Source: Pseudomonas bharatica CSV86 (GTDB lineage: Bacteria > Pseudomonadota > Gammaproteobacteria > Pseudomonadales > Pseudomonadaceae). From it: DNA of 64,000 nt. Numbering within the stretch: position 1 is the stretch's first letter; each line of letters starts with the position of its first letter. The stretch lies in NCBI RefSeq assembly GCF_000319305.2, contig NZ_AMWJ02000002.1:1488001-1552000 (forward strand), read 5' to 3'. Both the position numbers and the translations under genes were made by a program. The notes under the pieces are model-generated. The model did not search any database. It was not told where the DNA came from and worked only from the letters and a program-made list of their open reading frames with translations. Positions 26,319 to 35,215 of the stretch are shown here, piece after piece.

Positions 26319-26543
26319 ATGAATCCCGAAGCCCTCGTCCTGCTGGTTACCCGTGAAATGCCCTACGGCAAATACCAGGGCAGATTGATCGCCGACCTGC
26401 CCGGCCATTACCTCAACTGGTTCGCTCGCCAAGGCTTTCCCAAGGGCGAGCTGGGCAGCCTGCTGGCGCTGATGCACGAGGTTGACCACAACGGCCTGTC
26501 CGACCTGCTCGAACCCCTGCGCAAGAAATACCCACGTCCCTGA
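26319..26543 (+). CDS. DUF3820 family protein (putative quorum-regulated factor fold)
   Basis: 74 residues from ATG 26319 (MNPEALVLLVTREMPYGKYQ). The signature MPYGKYQGRLIADLPGHYLNWF is that of DUF3820/QSregVF_b small cytosolic proteins. The function is unknown; the family name derives from a P. aeruginosa quorum-regulated member. The longer in-frame extension to 26226 lacks support. It lies 16 bases before the aminotransferase gene, so the two may be cotranscribed. Confidence 0.85.
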   Translation: MNPEALVLLVTREMPYGKYQGRLIADLPGHYLNWFARQGFPKGELGSLLALMHEVDHNGLSDLLEPLRKKYPRP

Positions 26544-26559
26544 TCAAGCGAGAACATCC

Positions 26560-27756
26560 ATGTCAGAACTGCCGTCATCCGAGTCCTCCCTGCTGGCCCG
26601 CGATGAGGGCTACTGGCGCGATATCGCCGCCAGGTACGACGTCGAACCCGGCCCGATCAACCTGGAATACGGCTATTTCGGACGCATGACCCGCACCGTC
26701 AGCCAGGCCTACCAGGGCCATATCGAAACCATCAACCGCTGCAACTCGGTGCCGGTGCGCCAGCATTTCGAGCAGATCGGCAGCCTGCATAGCCGCGATG
26801 CGGTGGCCGGGTTGCTTGGGGTTGCGCCGCGCAGCGTTGCCATCACCCAGAGTGCGTCGGCCTCGGTGCAGGCGATCATTCGCAACTACAACCGCCTGCA
26901 GCCGGGTGATGAACTGCTGGTCACCGACCTGGACTACGACAGCGTGCAAAACGCCATGGGCTGGCTGGCCCGCCAGCGCGGATTGAAGCTGATCACCCTG
27001 GCACTGCCGCATCCGGCCACCTTCGACAACATCCTTGAAAGCTACCGCGACACCTTCGTGCGCAACCCGCGTATCCGCCTGATGGCCCTGACCCACGTCA
27101 GCCACCGCACCGGGCTGGTGATGCCACTCGAAGCCATCGCCCGGTTGGCGCGCGAACATGACGTGGAGATCATCCTCGACGGCGCCCACGCCCTCGGCCA
27201 GATGGAATTCGACCTGGAACGACTGGGCATCGGCCTGGCCGGATTCAACCTGCAGAAATGGATCGGCGCACCGCTGAGCCTGGGCGTGCTCTATATCGCC
27301 CCGGACCGGATCGACGCAGTGGATGCGGACATGGGCGAGCTGCGTTATCCACAGGACGACATCCGTTCCCGGGTGCCCTACGGCACGCCGAACGTACCGG
27401 CCTGGCTGACCTTGCCGACGGTGATCGCCGAGCACGAGGCCATGGGCGGGTCGCTGGTGAAGGGCGCCCGGCTGAACTACCTGCGCGACCTATGGGTGAA
27501 GCCGGCACGGGAGATCGACGGGGTCGAGGTGCTGACGCCGGATGATCCGCGGTTGTATTGCGGGATCACCTCGTTGCGCTTTACCCGGCATCACGACCAG
27601 GTAGCAATGGCGCAGCGGCTGCTGCGGGAGTTCAACCTGTTCACCGTGGCGCGGGAGGGCTCGGCGTGCGGGCCCTGCATCCGGATTACACCGGGGTTCG
27701 TGACGACACCGGAAGAGGTTGGGTCGTTGGTGAGGGCTTTGGAGAAACTGGCCTGA
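26560..27756 (+). CDS. Class V aminotransferase (isopenicillin-N epimerase-like)
   Basis: 398-residue PLP-dependent fold-type I enzyme from ATG 26560 (MSELPSSESSLLARDEGYWR). Visible landmarks are NLEYGYFGRM near the start, the PLP aspartate in VEIILDGAHALGQME and the catalytic Lys in LAGFNLQKWIGAPLSLGVLY. The C-terminal small domain ends GFVTTPEEVGSLVRAL. The family includes cysteine desulfurases and epimerases; the substrate cannot be assigned. The internal layout (DxxHxxG, NxxKW) is closest to CefD-like members. Confidence 0.88.
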   Translation: MSELPSSESSLLARDEGYWRDIAARYDVEPGPINLEYGYFGRMTRTVSQAYQGHIETINRCNSVPVRQHFEQIGSLHSRDAVAGLLGVAPRSVAITQSASASVQAIIRNYNRLQPGDELLVTDLDYDSVQNAMGWLARQRGLKLITLALPHPATFDNILESYRDTFVRNPRIRLMALTHVSHRTGLVMPLEAIARLAREHDVEIILDGAHALGQMEFDLERLGIGLAGFNLQKWIGAPLSLGVLYIAPDRIDAVDADMGELRYPQDDIRSRVPYGTPNVPAWLTLPTVIAEHEAMGGSLVKGARLNYLRDLWVKPAREIDGVEVLTPDDPRLYCGITSLRFTRHHDQVAMAQRLLREFNLFTVAREGSACGPCIRITPGFVTTPEEVGSLVRALEKLA

Positions 27757-27769
27757 TTGTATGGCCTTG

Positions 27770-28390
27770 CAGGGCCTCATCGCCGGCAACGCCGGCTCCC
27801 ACAGGTTCGCGTCGGACACAGATTTTGTGACTGGCTCAGTACCCTGTGGGAGCGGTCTTGCCGGCGATGGCGTCAGGCCGGCAACCTCTTCGTCAATGCC
27901 GGCCCCATCGCTGGCAAGCCAGCTCCCACAGGGTTCGCGTCGGACACAGATTTTGTGACTGATTCAGGACCTGTGGGAGCCGGTCTTGCCAGCGATGGCG
28001 TCAGGCCGGGCAACCTCTTCGCCTGCGCCGACCCCATCGCTGGCAAGCCAGCTCCCAAAGCGTTCGCGTCGGACACAGATTTTGTGACTGATTCAGGACC
28101 TGTGGGAGCCGGTCTTGCCGGCGATGGCGTCAGGCCGGGCAACCTCTTCGCCTGCGCCGACCCCATCGCTGGCAAGCCAGCTCCCAAAGCGTTCGCGTCG
28201 GACACAGATTTTGTGACTGATTCAGGACCTGTGGGAGCCGGTCTTGCCGGCGATGGCGTCAGGCCGGGCAACCTCTTCGCCTGCGCCGGCCTCATCGCTG
28301 GCAAGCCAGCTCCCACAGCGTTCGCGTCGGACACAGATTTTGTGACTGGCTCAGTACCCTGTGGGAGCCGGTCTTGCCGGCGATGAGGCC
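27770..28390. repeat. Tandem REPIN array, five units of about 129 bp
   Basis: A 28-base landmark starting TTCGCGTCGGACACAGATTT recurs at 27806, 27934, 28063, 28192 and 28321 (periods 128, 129, 129, 129). Each unit contains a left REP arm (ATCGCTGGCAAGCCAGCTCC), the landmark, a right arm (CTGTGGGAGCCGGTCTTGCC) and a GATGGCGTCAGGCCGGGCAA linker. Units 3 and 4 are nearly identical, while the first and last have GGCTCAGTACC instead of GATTCAGGACC. Because 129 is divisible by three, long artefactual frames appear on both strands; they are not genes. This is the whole gap between the aminotransferase and fruA. Confidence 0.93.
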
Positions 28391-28398
28391 CGCAAGCC

Positions 28399-30123
28399 TT
28401 ACCCCTTCACCGGCTGCACCGCCAGCTCCACCACCTCGTTCTTCTTGATCAGCGCATACACCACGCCGGTCACCAGGCTGCCCGCCAGAATCGTCAGCAG
28501 ATACAGCACGGCGTGGTTGATCGCGTTGGGAATGAGCATGACGAACAGCCCGCCATGCGGCGCCATCAGCTTGCAGCCGAAGTACATCGACAGCGCCCCG
28601 GTCAGCGCGCCGCCGGCAATGCTGGCGGGGATCACCCGCAGCGGGTCCTTGGCGGCAAAGGGAATCGCGCCTTCGGAGATAAAGCACATCCCCAGCACCA
28701 GCGCCGCCTTGCCGGCCTCCCGTTCGCTCTGGGCGAACTTGCGCCGGGCCAGGAGGCTGGCGATCCCGAGGCCGATCGGCGGCACCATGCCCGCCGCCAT
28801 GGTCGCCGCCATCGGCGCATAGCTCTGCGAAGCCAGCAGCCCTACCGAGAAGGCGTAGGCCGCCTTGTTCACCGGCCCGCCGAGGTCGACGCACATCATC
28901 GCGCCAAGGACGATGCCCAGCAGAATGGCATTGGTGGTGCCCATGCTGTCGAGGAACCCGGTCAGCCCGGCCAGCAGCCCGGCCACCGGCTTGCCTACCA
29001 CGTAGATCATCACCAGCCCGGTGAACAGGCTGGCGAACAGCGGGATCAGCAGGATCGGCTTCAAGGCTTCCAGACTGCTCGGCAGCCTAAGCCAGCGGCT
29101 GATGGCTCGGGCGCTGTAGCCGGCCAGGAAGCCGGCGATGATGCCACCGATGAAACCTGCGCCCAGGGAGCTGGCGAGCAAGCCGCCGATCATGCCCGGG
29201 GCCAGCCCCGGACGGTCGGCGATGGACCAGGCGATATAGCCCGCCAGCAACGGCACCATCAGCTTGAATGCCGCCTCGCCGCCGATCTGCATCAGCGCCG
29301 CGGGCAAGGTGCCCGGCTCCTTGAAGGCCTCGATGCCGAAAACGAACGACAGGGCGATCAGCAGGCCGCCCGCCACCACCATCGGCAGCATGAAGGACAC
29401 ACCGGTCAGCAGGTGTTTGTAGACGCCTGCCTTCTCGCTGCGCGCCTCGGTTTTCTGCGCCGCGCCCGGACTTTCTTCGCGGGCTTCGGCCAGCGCCCTG
29501 GTCAGGGTCGCTTTCGCCTGCTTCAGCGCCACGCCGGTACCGCAGCGGTAGATGCGCTTGCCGGCGAAACGCTCGGTCGGTACCTCGATATCCGCCGCCA
29601 GCAGCACCACATCGGCTTCGGCGATGGCCGCCGCGCTCAAGGGGTTGCGCGCGCCCACCGAGCCCTGGGTTTCCACGCTCAGTTGCAGGCCCATCTGCTG
29701 CGCCGCCTGTTGCAGCGCTTCGGCGGCCATGAAGGTGTGGGCGACGCCGGTCGGGCAGGCGGTCACGGCAACGATACGGCTTGCCGAAGGCGCCGCGCCG
29801 CTTTCACCTGGCTGATGAACGATCGCCTGCGACGCCGCCGCCCTCAGAAAGTTATCCACATCCTCCAGCGCCTGGGCCGGAGTGCTCTGGAACAGGCGCT
29901 TGCCGGCGAAGCGCTGCAAGTCCAGCGCGGCACTGGAAACCACCAGCACCCAGTCGGCATCGGCGATGGCCGCCGGCGACAGCTGTCGCTCCGGGCGGGC
30001 CGGGTCGTGGATTTCCACGCAGGTGCTCCAGCCCAGGCGTTGGGCGGCGGCGTCCAGCAAGCGGGCGCTGACCACGCTGGACACCTGGCCATTGGGGCAG
30101 GCGGTGATGATCGCGAGTTTCAT
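28399..30123 (-). CDS. fruA: PTS fructose permease EIIBC
   Basis: Inner-membrane fructose transporter/phosphotransferase of 574 residues that forms fructose-1-phosphate. An N-terminal degenerate EIIB' domain (ITACPNGQVSSVVSAR) is followed by the true EIIB domain with phosphocysteine in VTACPTGVAHTFMAAEAL (~residue 125). The EIIC domain of about eight to ten membrane helices follows (GVSFMLPMVVAGGLLIALS, GGLLASSLGAGFIGGI). It is the last gene of fruB-fruK-fruA; its ATG overlaps the fruK stop by four bases. Confidence 0.97.
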   Translation of the reverse strand: MKLAIITACPNGQVSSVVSARLLDAAAQRLGWSTCVEIHDPARPERQLSPAAIADADWVLVVSSAALDLQRFAGKRLFQSTPAQALEDVDNFLRAAASQAIVHQPGESGAAPSASRIVAVTACPTGVAHTFMAAEALQQAAQQMGLQLSVETQGSVGARNPLSAAAIAEADVVLLAADIEVPTERFAGKRIYRCGTGVALKQAKATLTRALAEAREESPGAAQKTEARSEKAGVYKHLLTGVSFMLPMVVAGGLLIALSFVFGIEAFKEPGTLPAALMQIGGEAAFKLMVPLLAGYIAWSIADRPGLAPGMIGGLLASSLGAGFIGGIIAGFLAGYSARAISRWLRLPSSLEALKPILLIPLFASLFTGLVMIYVVGKPVAGLLAGLTGFLDSMGTTNAILLGIVLGAMMCVDLGGPVNKAAYAFSVGLLASQSYAPMAATMAAGMVPPIGLGIASLLARRKFAQSEREAGKAALVLGMCFISEGAIPFAAKDPLRVIPASIAGGALTGALSMYFGCKLMAPHGGLFVMLIPNAINHAVLYLLTILAGSLVTGVVYALIKKNEVVELAVQPVKG

Positions 30124-31076
30124 TGGTCACCCTCTTGTTCTGTGCCGGGGGTCTGGATGCGAACCTGCGCTTCGAAACGCGCCAGTTGCGCACGATCGTT
30201 GATGCCGAAACCGATCTGGCTGACCGCCTGGGCGGCGATGGCGGTGGCGCGACGCAGGGTCTGCTGCGGCGCTTCGCTGGCCAACAGGCCGTGAAGCATG
30301 CCGGCCAGCAGCGAATCACCGGCACCGACGGTACTGGCGACCACCACTTCCGGTGGCACGCCTTGCAGTACGCCGCCAGCACTGAACCAGTTGACCCCCT
30401 GCTCGCCCTGCGACACCACCACATGCTCGATACCCTGATCGAGCAGGCGTTGGGCGGCATCACGCTGGCGGGGGAAATCCACCAACGCCTGGCCGACCGC
30501 CTCGCCCAGCTCCTCGGTGTTCGGCTTGATCAACCAGGGCGTGGCGCGCAATCCGGCGTCGAGGGCGGCGCCGCTGCTGTCGAAGGCGACCCTCAGGCCC
30601 ATGCCCTTGAGGCGCAGCAACAGCTGCTCCAGCCATTCGGGGCTGATGCCCCGCGGCAAGCTGCCGGCCACCACCACCGCGTCATGTCCGGGGGCCAACT
30701 GGTCGAGACGCTGCAACAGCGCCTGTTGCGCCGCCTCGTCCACCTCGGGACCCGGGCCGTTGATATCGGTGACCTGCCCGCCCGCCTCGACCAGCTTGAT
30801 ATTGCTGCGGGTCTCGCCGGGCACACGGATGAAGCCATCGACGAAGCCGCGCTGGCGTATCAGCGCCTCGAACGGGCCGAGGTTATCCCTCCCGAGAAAA
30901 CCGCTGACGCTCAACTGATGGCCCAGATCGGCGAGGACCTGGGCCACGTTCAGGCCCTTGCCGGCGGCATGGCTGTGCTGCGTCGATGCGCGGTTGACCG
31001 CGCCGGTACGCAGGGCATCCAGGCTGACGGTCACGTCCAGCGCCGGATTAAGGGTCAAAGCGAGAATCCTGGCCAT
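30120..31076 (-). CDS. fruK: 1-phosphofructokinase
   Basis: 318-residue PfkB-family kinase that phosphorylates fructose-1-phosphate to fructose-1,6-bisphosphate. The N-terminus MARILALTLNPALDVTVSLD and the C-terminal signature with catalytic Asp (VVASTVGAGDSLLAGMLHG) are clear. The middle has GSLPRGISPEWLEQL. It lies 2 bases after fruB and overlaps fruA by four, a tight operon in the pathway order uptake, then phosphorylation. Confidence 0.97.
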   Translation of the reverse strand: MARILALTLNPALDVTVSLDALRTGAVNRASTQHSHAAGKGLNVAQVLADLGHQLSVSGFLGRDNLGPFEALIRQRGFVDGFIRVPGETRSNIKLVEAGGQVTDINGPGPEVDEAAQQALLQRLDQLAPGHDAVVVAGSLPRGISPEWLEQLLLRLKGMGLRVAFDSSGAALDAGLRATPWLIKPNTEELGEAVGQALVDFPRQRDAAQRLLDQGIEHVVVSQGEQGVNWFSAGGVLQGVPPEVVVASTVGAGDSLLAGMLHGLLASEAPQQTLRRATAIAAQAVSQIGFGINDRAQLARFEAQVRIQTPGTEQEGDQ

Positions 31077-31078
31077 CG

Positions 31079-33928
31079 TTACTTCTCCACCAGTGCCCGC
31101 ACGTCGGCGGCACTGCCCAGGGCCAGCGCCTGTCGCGCCAGCCCGCGGGCCTGTTCAATACCCAGCGCACGCACCTGCGCCTTGACTTCGGCAATGCTGC
31201 GCGCCGCCACGCTCAATTCGTCCACGTCCAGTCCCAGCAACAGCGGCACCGCCTGGGGGTCGGCCGCCAGCTCGCCACAAACGCCGACCCACTTGCCATG
31301 GGCATGGGCGGCGCGCACCGTCATGTCGATCAGGTTCAGCACCGCCGGGTGCAGGCCGTCGGCCTGGGCCGAGAGGCTCGGGTGCCCGCGGTCGATCGCC
31401 AGGGTGTATTGGGTCAGGTCGTTGGTGCCGATGCTGAAGAAATCCACTTCTGCCGCCAGCACCGGGGCCAGCAGGGCCGCCGAGGGCACCTCGATCATGA
31501 TGCCGACCTGCAGATCGCTGACCGGAATCTGCGCCAGCAGCCGATCGACCATGCGCCGGGCCTCACGCCATTCCTCCAGCTGGCCGACCATCGGGAACAT
31601 GATCCGCAACGGGCGATCACCGGCAGCACGAAGCAAGGCCCGCAACTGGCTTTCCATGACCTGCGGGCGCTGCAGGGTAAGACGGATGCCGCGCACGCCG
31701 AGGAACGGGTTTTCTTCCTTGGCGATCGGCCAATAAGGCAAGGGTTTGTCACCGCCGACATCGAGGGTGCGGACCACCAGCGGGCGCCCGGCCAGGCCAT
31801 CGAGGACGCGGCGGTACTCGGCCTCCTGGGCGGCCTCGTCGGGCAGTTGCGGATGGGCCATGAAGATCAGTTCGGTACGCAGCAGGCCGACGCCCTCGGC
31901 GCCCTGCTCGACCACCGCGTCGATACCGGCGCTTTCACCGATGTTGGCGAAGACCTCGACGGCATGGCCATCCTGGGTGACTGCCGGCTCGAAGCGGCGC
32001 GCATGAGCCGCACGCAGGGCCTTTTCGCGCCGGTCGCGTTCGGCCAGGGCCTTTTCCAGTTGTTCGGTGGCCGGATCGACGGTGGCACGACCGCGCTGGC
32101 CGTCGAGCAACAAAGCGGTACCGGGCGCGATCAGCAACACCGCGTCGCCAGCGCCAACCACCGCCGGGATGCCCAAGGCCCGGGCAACGATCGCGCTATG
32201 GGCGGTGGCGCCACCACGGGCAGTGAGGATCCCGGCGACCCGCGACGGATCGAGACGGGCCACATCCGACGGCCCGACCTCGGCCATCACCAGCACGTAA
32301 GGCTGTTTCGGTTCAGGGGTTTCGCTGATGCCACACAGTTGCATCAGCACCCGCCGCCCGACATCGCGCAGGTCTGCCGCGCGCTCGGCAAGCAAGGCAT
32401 CCTGCAACGACTCCTGCTGGCGCGCCGCCGTATCGATCACTGCCAGCCACGCCGCCGGTGCGCTTTCACCCTGGCGCAGGCGCAACCCGACCTCCTCGGC
32501 CAGGCCGGGGTCGGCAAGCATTTCCTGGTGGGTGACGAAGATCTCGCGGATGGCGCTGACCTCGCTGCGCCGGATCAGTGCTTCGATATCGTTGCGCACC
32601 TGCAGCAGCGCGGCTTCCAGACGCTGCAGTTCGTGGCCTGGCGATTCGCCGCGCAAGGGATAGTCGAAGTGCTGCTGCAATTGCACATGGGCGGGCCCGG
32701 CGGCGATACCGGGAGCAGCAGCGACGCCCTGTATGGTCGATCCGGCAACGGGCGCGGCCAAGGTCGTTGCCACCGGCTCCGATGGCAAGGGCGCCAGTGC
32801 TGCCAGCGGCTCGACCTCCTCGCCCAGCCCGCCCTCCACCGCCGCCAGCAGCGCCGGCAAGGCATCGGCAATGGCCGGCTCGACACTGAACTCCAGCACT
32901 TGCCCGCGCCGAGCGCCGAGGCCCAGCAGTTTGCTCAGGCTCTTGGCGGAAACCGGCGAACCGACGCCGTCGACCAGGCGCACGCGCACTTCGCCGGGAA
33001 ATTCCTTCGCCAGTTGCGCCAGCACTTTCGCCGGGCGTGCATGCAGGCCATGGGGGTTGGCCAGGGTGATCCGCGCACTGGGCCAGTCGCCCGGAACTTC
33101 CCCGCCAAGCAGAGCCAGCACCGCGCGGACATCGCTGGCGCGCAGCAGGTCCTGGGCGCGTCCTTCGATCAATAGCGAACACAGGCGATCCAGCAACGGC
33201 GCCTGCGCCTCGCCATGCGCGGCAAGGCAGAACAGGCCGGCGAGCGGTCGATCGAGGTGGCGCAGCGGTTGCTGTGGCGTAACGAACGCCAGGGCGGGCT
33301 GGCGCACCGCCTGGTCACTGGCGACCAGCCACAGGCCATGGCCCAGCGGCAGCGGCTCGGCCCGGTGCAGATGGGTGATGAAACCGCTCTCCACACAATC
33401 GGCCCGGCGCAGCAGGCGCGCGCCCTGCCAGAGCAGGTCATCGAAGTCGTCGGCGGCCACACCCAGGCCAATGCTGCGCTCGTCCAGCAATAGCTCGCGC
33501 GGGGCGCCTTGCAGCAGTTGCAGCACGGCCTCGGCACTGTCGGCCTGGCTCAGGGCGACGGACAGATCGCCTTCGCCGAGCGCGCGGGTCAGTTGCTGGA
33601 GCAGGCGCAGGTGCTCGTCGGAGCGAGCGGCGATGGCAATCGCCAGGTGGACGATCTGCCCGTCGCCCCAATCGACCCCGGCGGGAAACTGCATCAGGCA
33701 TACGCCGGTGGCGAACACCTGGTCGCGGGTCTGGGGCGTACCGTGGGGGATGGCGATACCTTGGCCGAGATAGGTCGAGCCCTGCTGCTCGCGGGCCTGC
33801 AAGCCCGCCAAGTAGCCCTCGGCCACCAGGCCGTCCTCGACCAGCCGGGCGGCCAGCAGGTCCAGCGCGGCGGACTTGTCCACAGCCTCTTGACCCATGG
33901 CAATCTGCGCCGTGGTGAATTGCAGCAT
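31079..33928 (-). CDS. fruB: PTS fructose EIIA-HPr-EI fusion (FruB)
   Basis: Cytosolic phosphoryl-transfer protein of 949 residues from ATG 33928 (MLQFTTAQIAMGQEAV), preceded by AGGAGAGG; an upstream in-frame ATG would give an unsupported leader. Domain order: EIIA-fru with phospho-His in GIAIPHGTPQT (~1-145); a linker; HPr with NPHGLHARPAKVLAQ (~285-370); enzyme I with GGATAHSAIVARALG (phospho-His, ~590-610) and the PEP-binding C-terminal region (SIGTNDLTQYTLAIDR). It supplies phosphate from PEP to FruA and is a complete private PTS. Confidence 0.97.
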   Translation of the reverse strand: MLQFTTAQIAMGQEAVDKSAALDLLAARLVEDGLVAEGYLAGLQAREQQGSTYLGQGIAIPHGTPQTRDQVFATGVCLMQFPAGVDWGDGQIVHLAIAIAARSDEHLRLLQQLTRALGEGDLSVALSQADSAEAVLQLLQGAPRELLLDERSIGLGVAADDFDDLLWQGARLLRRADCVESGFITHLHRAEPLPLGHGLWLVASDQAVRQPALAFVTPQQPLRHLDRPLAGLFCLAAHGEAQAPLLDRLCSLLIEGRAQDLLRASDVRAVLALLGGEVPGDWPSARITLANPHGLHARPAKVLAQLAKEFPGEVRVRLVDGVGSPVSAKSLSKLLGLGARRGQVLEFSVEPAIADALPALLAAVEGGLGEEVEPLAALAPLPSEPVATTLAAPVAGSTIQGVAAAPGIAAGPAHVQLQQHFDYPLRGESPGHELQRLEAALLQVRNDIEALIRRSEVSAIREIFVTHQEMLADPGLAEEVGLRLRQGESAPAAWLAVIDTAARQQESLQDALLAERAADLRDVGRRVLMQLCGISETPEPKQPYVLVMAEVGPSDVARLDPSRVAGILTARGGATAHSAIVARALGIPAVVGAGDAVLLIAPGTALLLDGQRGRATVDPATEQLEKALAERDRREKALRAAHARRFEPAVTQDGHAVEVFANIGESAGIDAVVEQGAEGVGLLRTELIFMAHPQLPDEAAQEAEYRRVLDGLAGRPLVVRTLDVGGDKPLPYWPIAKEENPFLGVRGIRLTLQRPQVMESQLRALLRAAGDRPLRIMFPMVGQLEEWREARRMVDRLLAQIPVSDLQVGIMIEVPSAALLAPVLAAEVDFFSIGTNDLTQYTLAIDRGHPSLSAQADGLHPAVLNLIDMTVRAAHAHGKWVGVCGELAADPQAVPLLLGLDVDELSVAARSIAEVKAQVRALGIEQARGLARQALALGSAADVRALVEK

Positions 33929-34045
33929 CGTCCTCTCCTTTTGCAACGCCGGGGCGGCGCCGAGGTATTGTTGTGGGTACACAATCATAGGGCCAGTACT
34001 GTTCAGACCCATCGACAAGCGTCAGGTGCGGCAGCGAAATCGCTT

Positions 34046-34059
34046 GCTGAAACGATTAA
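34046..34059. promoter_or_regulatory. FruR/Cra operator upstream of fruB
   Basis: GCTGAAACGATTAA reads TTAATCGTTTCAGC on the other strand, close to the enterobacterial Cra consensus TGAATCGTTTCA and to the Pseudomonas FruR site. It lies 118 bases upstream of fruB and 160 upstream of fruR. A neighbouring inverted repeat, AGCGA-AA-TCGCT (34033-34044), may be a second half-site. FruR would release it on fructose-1-phosphate. Confidence 0.7.
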
Positions 34060-34218
34060 TCTTGAAATGACGAGCACGTTACTCGATAACCTGCGAACAA
34101 AGAAGCCCCTTGCTGTCCGACAATTGCGACAATGGTCGTCTGCGCCGGCAGCACAGGATCGGCGACAATGACCGGTCAGGCTTCGCAGCCCGCCCCGGCA
34201 TATAACAAGGAAAATCTG

Positions 34219-35214
34219 GTGAAACTCAGCGATATAGCCCGTCTGGCCGGTGTCTCCGTGACCACCGCCAGCTACGTCATCAACGGCAAGGCCGAGCAGC
34301 AACGCATCAGCAATGCGACCGTCGAGCGTGTCCGCGCGGTAGTCGAAGCCCACGGCTTTACCCCCAATCCGCAGGCTGCCGGCCTGCGCAGCCGGCACAC
34401 GAAAACCCTCGGTTTCATTCTTCCCGACCTGGAAAACCCCAGCTACGCCTGCATCGCCAAGCGTCTCGAGCAGGGCGCACGGGCGCGCGGCTACCAGTTG
34501 CTGATCGCCAGCAGCGATGACCAGCCGGACAGCGAGCGCCAGTTGCAGCAACTGTTCCGCGCCCGCCGCTGCGATGCGCTGTTCGTTGCCAGTTGCCTGC
34601 CGCCGAGCGATGACAGCTATCGCGAACTGCAAGCCAAGGGCCTGCCGATCATCGCTCTGGACCGTAGCATGGATCCGCGGGTGTTCTGCTCGGTGGTCAG
34701 CGACGACCAGCCGGCCAGCCTGGAGTTGACCCGCAGCCTGCTGGACCTGCAGCCGGCCAATATCGCCCTGATCGGCGCCCGTGCCGAACTGAGCGTGAGC
34801 CAGGCCCGCGCCAGCGGTTTCGACCAGGCGCTGCATGCGTTCGACGGCAAGGTCAGCCAGTACCAGGGCGATGCCTTTAGCCGCGAATGCGGCCGCCAGT
34901 TGATGAGCCAGTTGCTGGCCGAGCAGGGCCGCTTGCCGGATGCCCTGGTGACCACCTCCTATGTGCTGCTGCAAGGCGTGTTCGACGTGCTCTCGACCCG
35001 CCCGGCGGATTCCCGCGCCCTGCACCTGGGCACGTTCGGCGACACCCAGTTGCTCGATTTCCTGCCCTTGCCGGTCAACGCCATGGCGCAGCAGCACGGC
35101 CTGATCGCCCAGACCGCATTGGAACTTGCCCTAGCCGCCGTGGAACAAAAGCACTACCAGCCCGGTATCCACGCCGTGGCGCGAACTTTCAAGCAGCGGA
35201 TCTTCAAGGGCTGA
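34219..35214 (+). CDS. fruR: Fructose repressor FruR (Cra-type LacI-family regulator)
   Basis: 331-residue LacI/GalR regulator divergent from fruBKA. The start chosen is GTG 34219 (VKLSDIARLAGVSVTTASYV), as it matches the E. coli Cra N-terminus and has AAGGA upstream; ATG 34168 would add a 17-residue tail before the helix-turn-helix. The HTH is residues 1-25, the hinge ~50-60, and the periplasmic-binding-like effector domain the rest (TLGFILPDLENPSYACIAKRLE). In Pseudomonas FruR responds to fructose-1-phosphate and mainly controls this operon. The next gene, tatD, begins after 1 base. Confidence 0.93.
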   Translation: MKLSDIARLAGVSVTTASYVINGKAEQQRISNATVERVRAVVEAHGFTPNPQAAGLRSRHTKTLGFILPDLENPSYACIAKRLEQGARARGYQLLIASSDDQPDSERQLQQLFRARRCDALFVASCLPPSDDSYRELQAKGLPIIALDRSMDPRVFCSVVSDDQPASLELTRSLLDLQPANIALIGARAELSVSQARASGFDQALHAFDGKVSQYQGDAFSRECGRQLMSQLLAEQGRLPDALVTTSYVLLQGVFDVLSTRPADSRALHLGTFGDTQLLDFLPLPVNAMAQQHGLIAQTALELALAAVEQKHYQPGIHAVARTFKQRIFKG

Positions 35215-35215
35215 C

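Noticed and set aside
27757..28386. Repetitive 43-residue-period protein frames on both strands
   Set aside because: They arise because the 129-bp REPIN unit is divisible by three. There is no ribosome-binding site or start context, and both strands are open in the same place.
27770..28390. Regularly spaced repeats that could suggest a CRISPR array
   Set aside because: The whole 129-bp unit is repeated, including what would be spacers, and the units contain REP arms; no cas genes are present.
28292..28894. 200-residue Gly/Arg-rich frame overlapping the end of fruA
   Set aside because: It is an alternative frame of fruA running into the REPIN array; no protein-like features.
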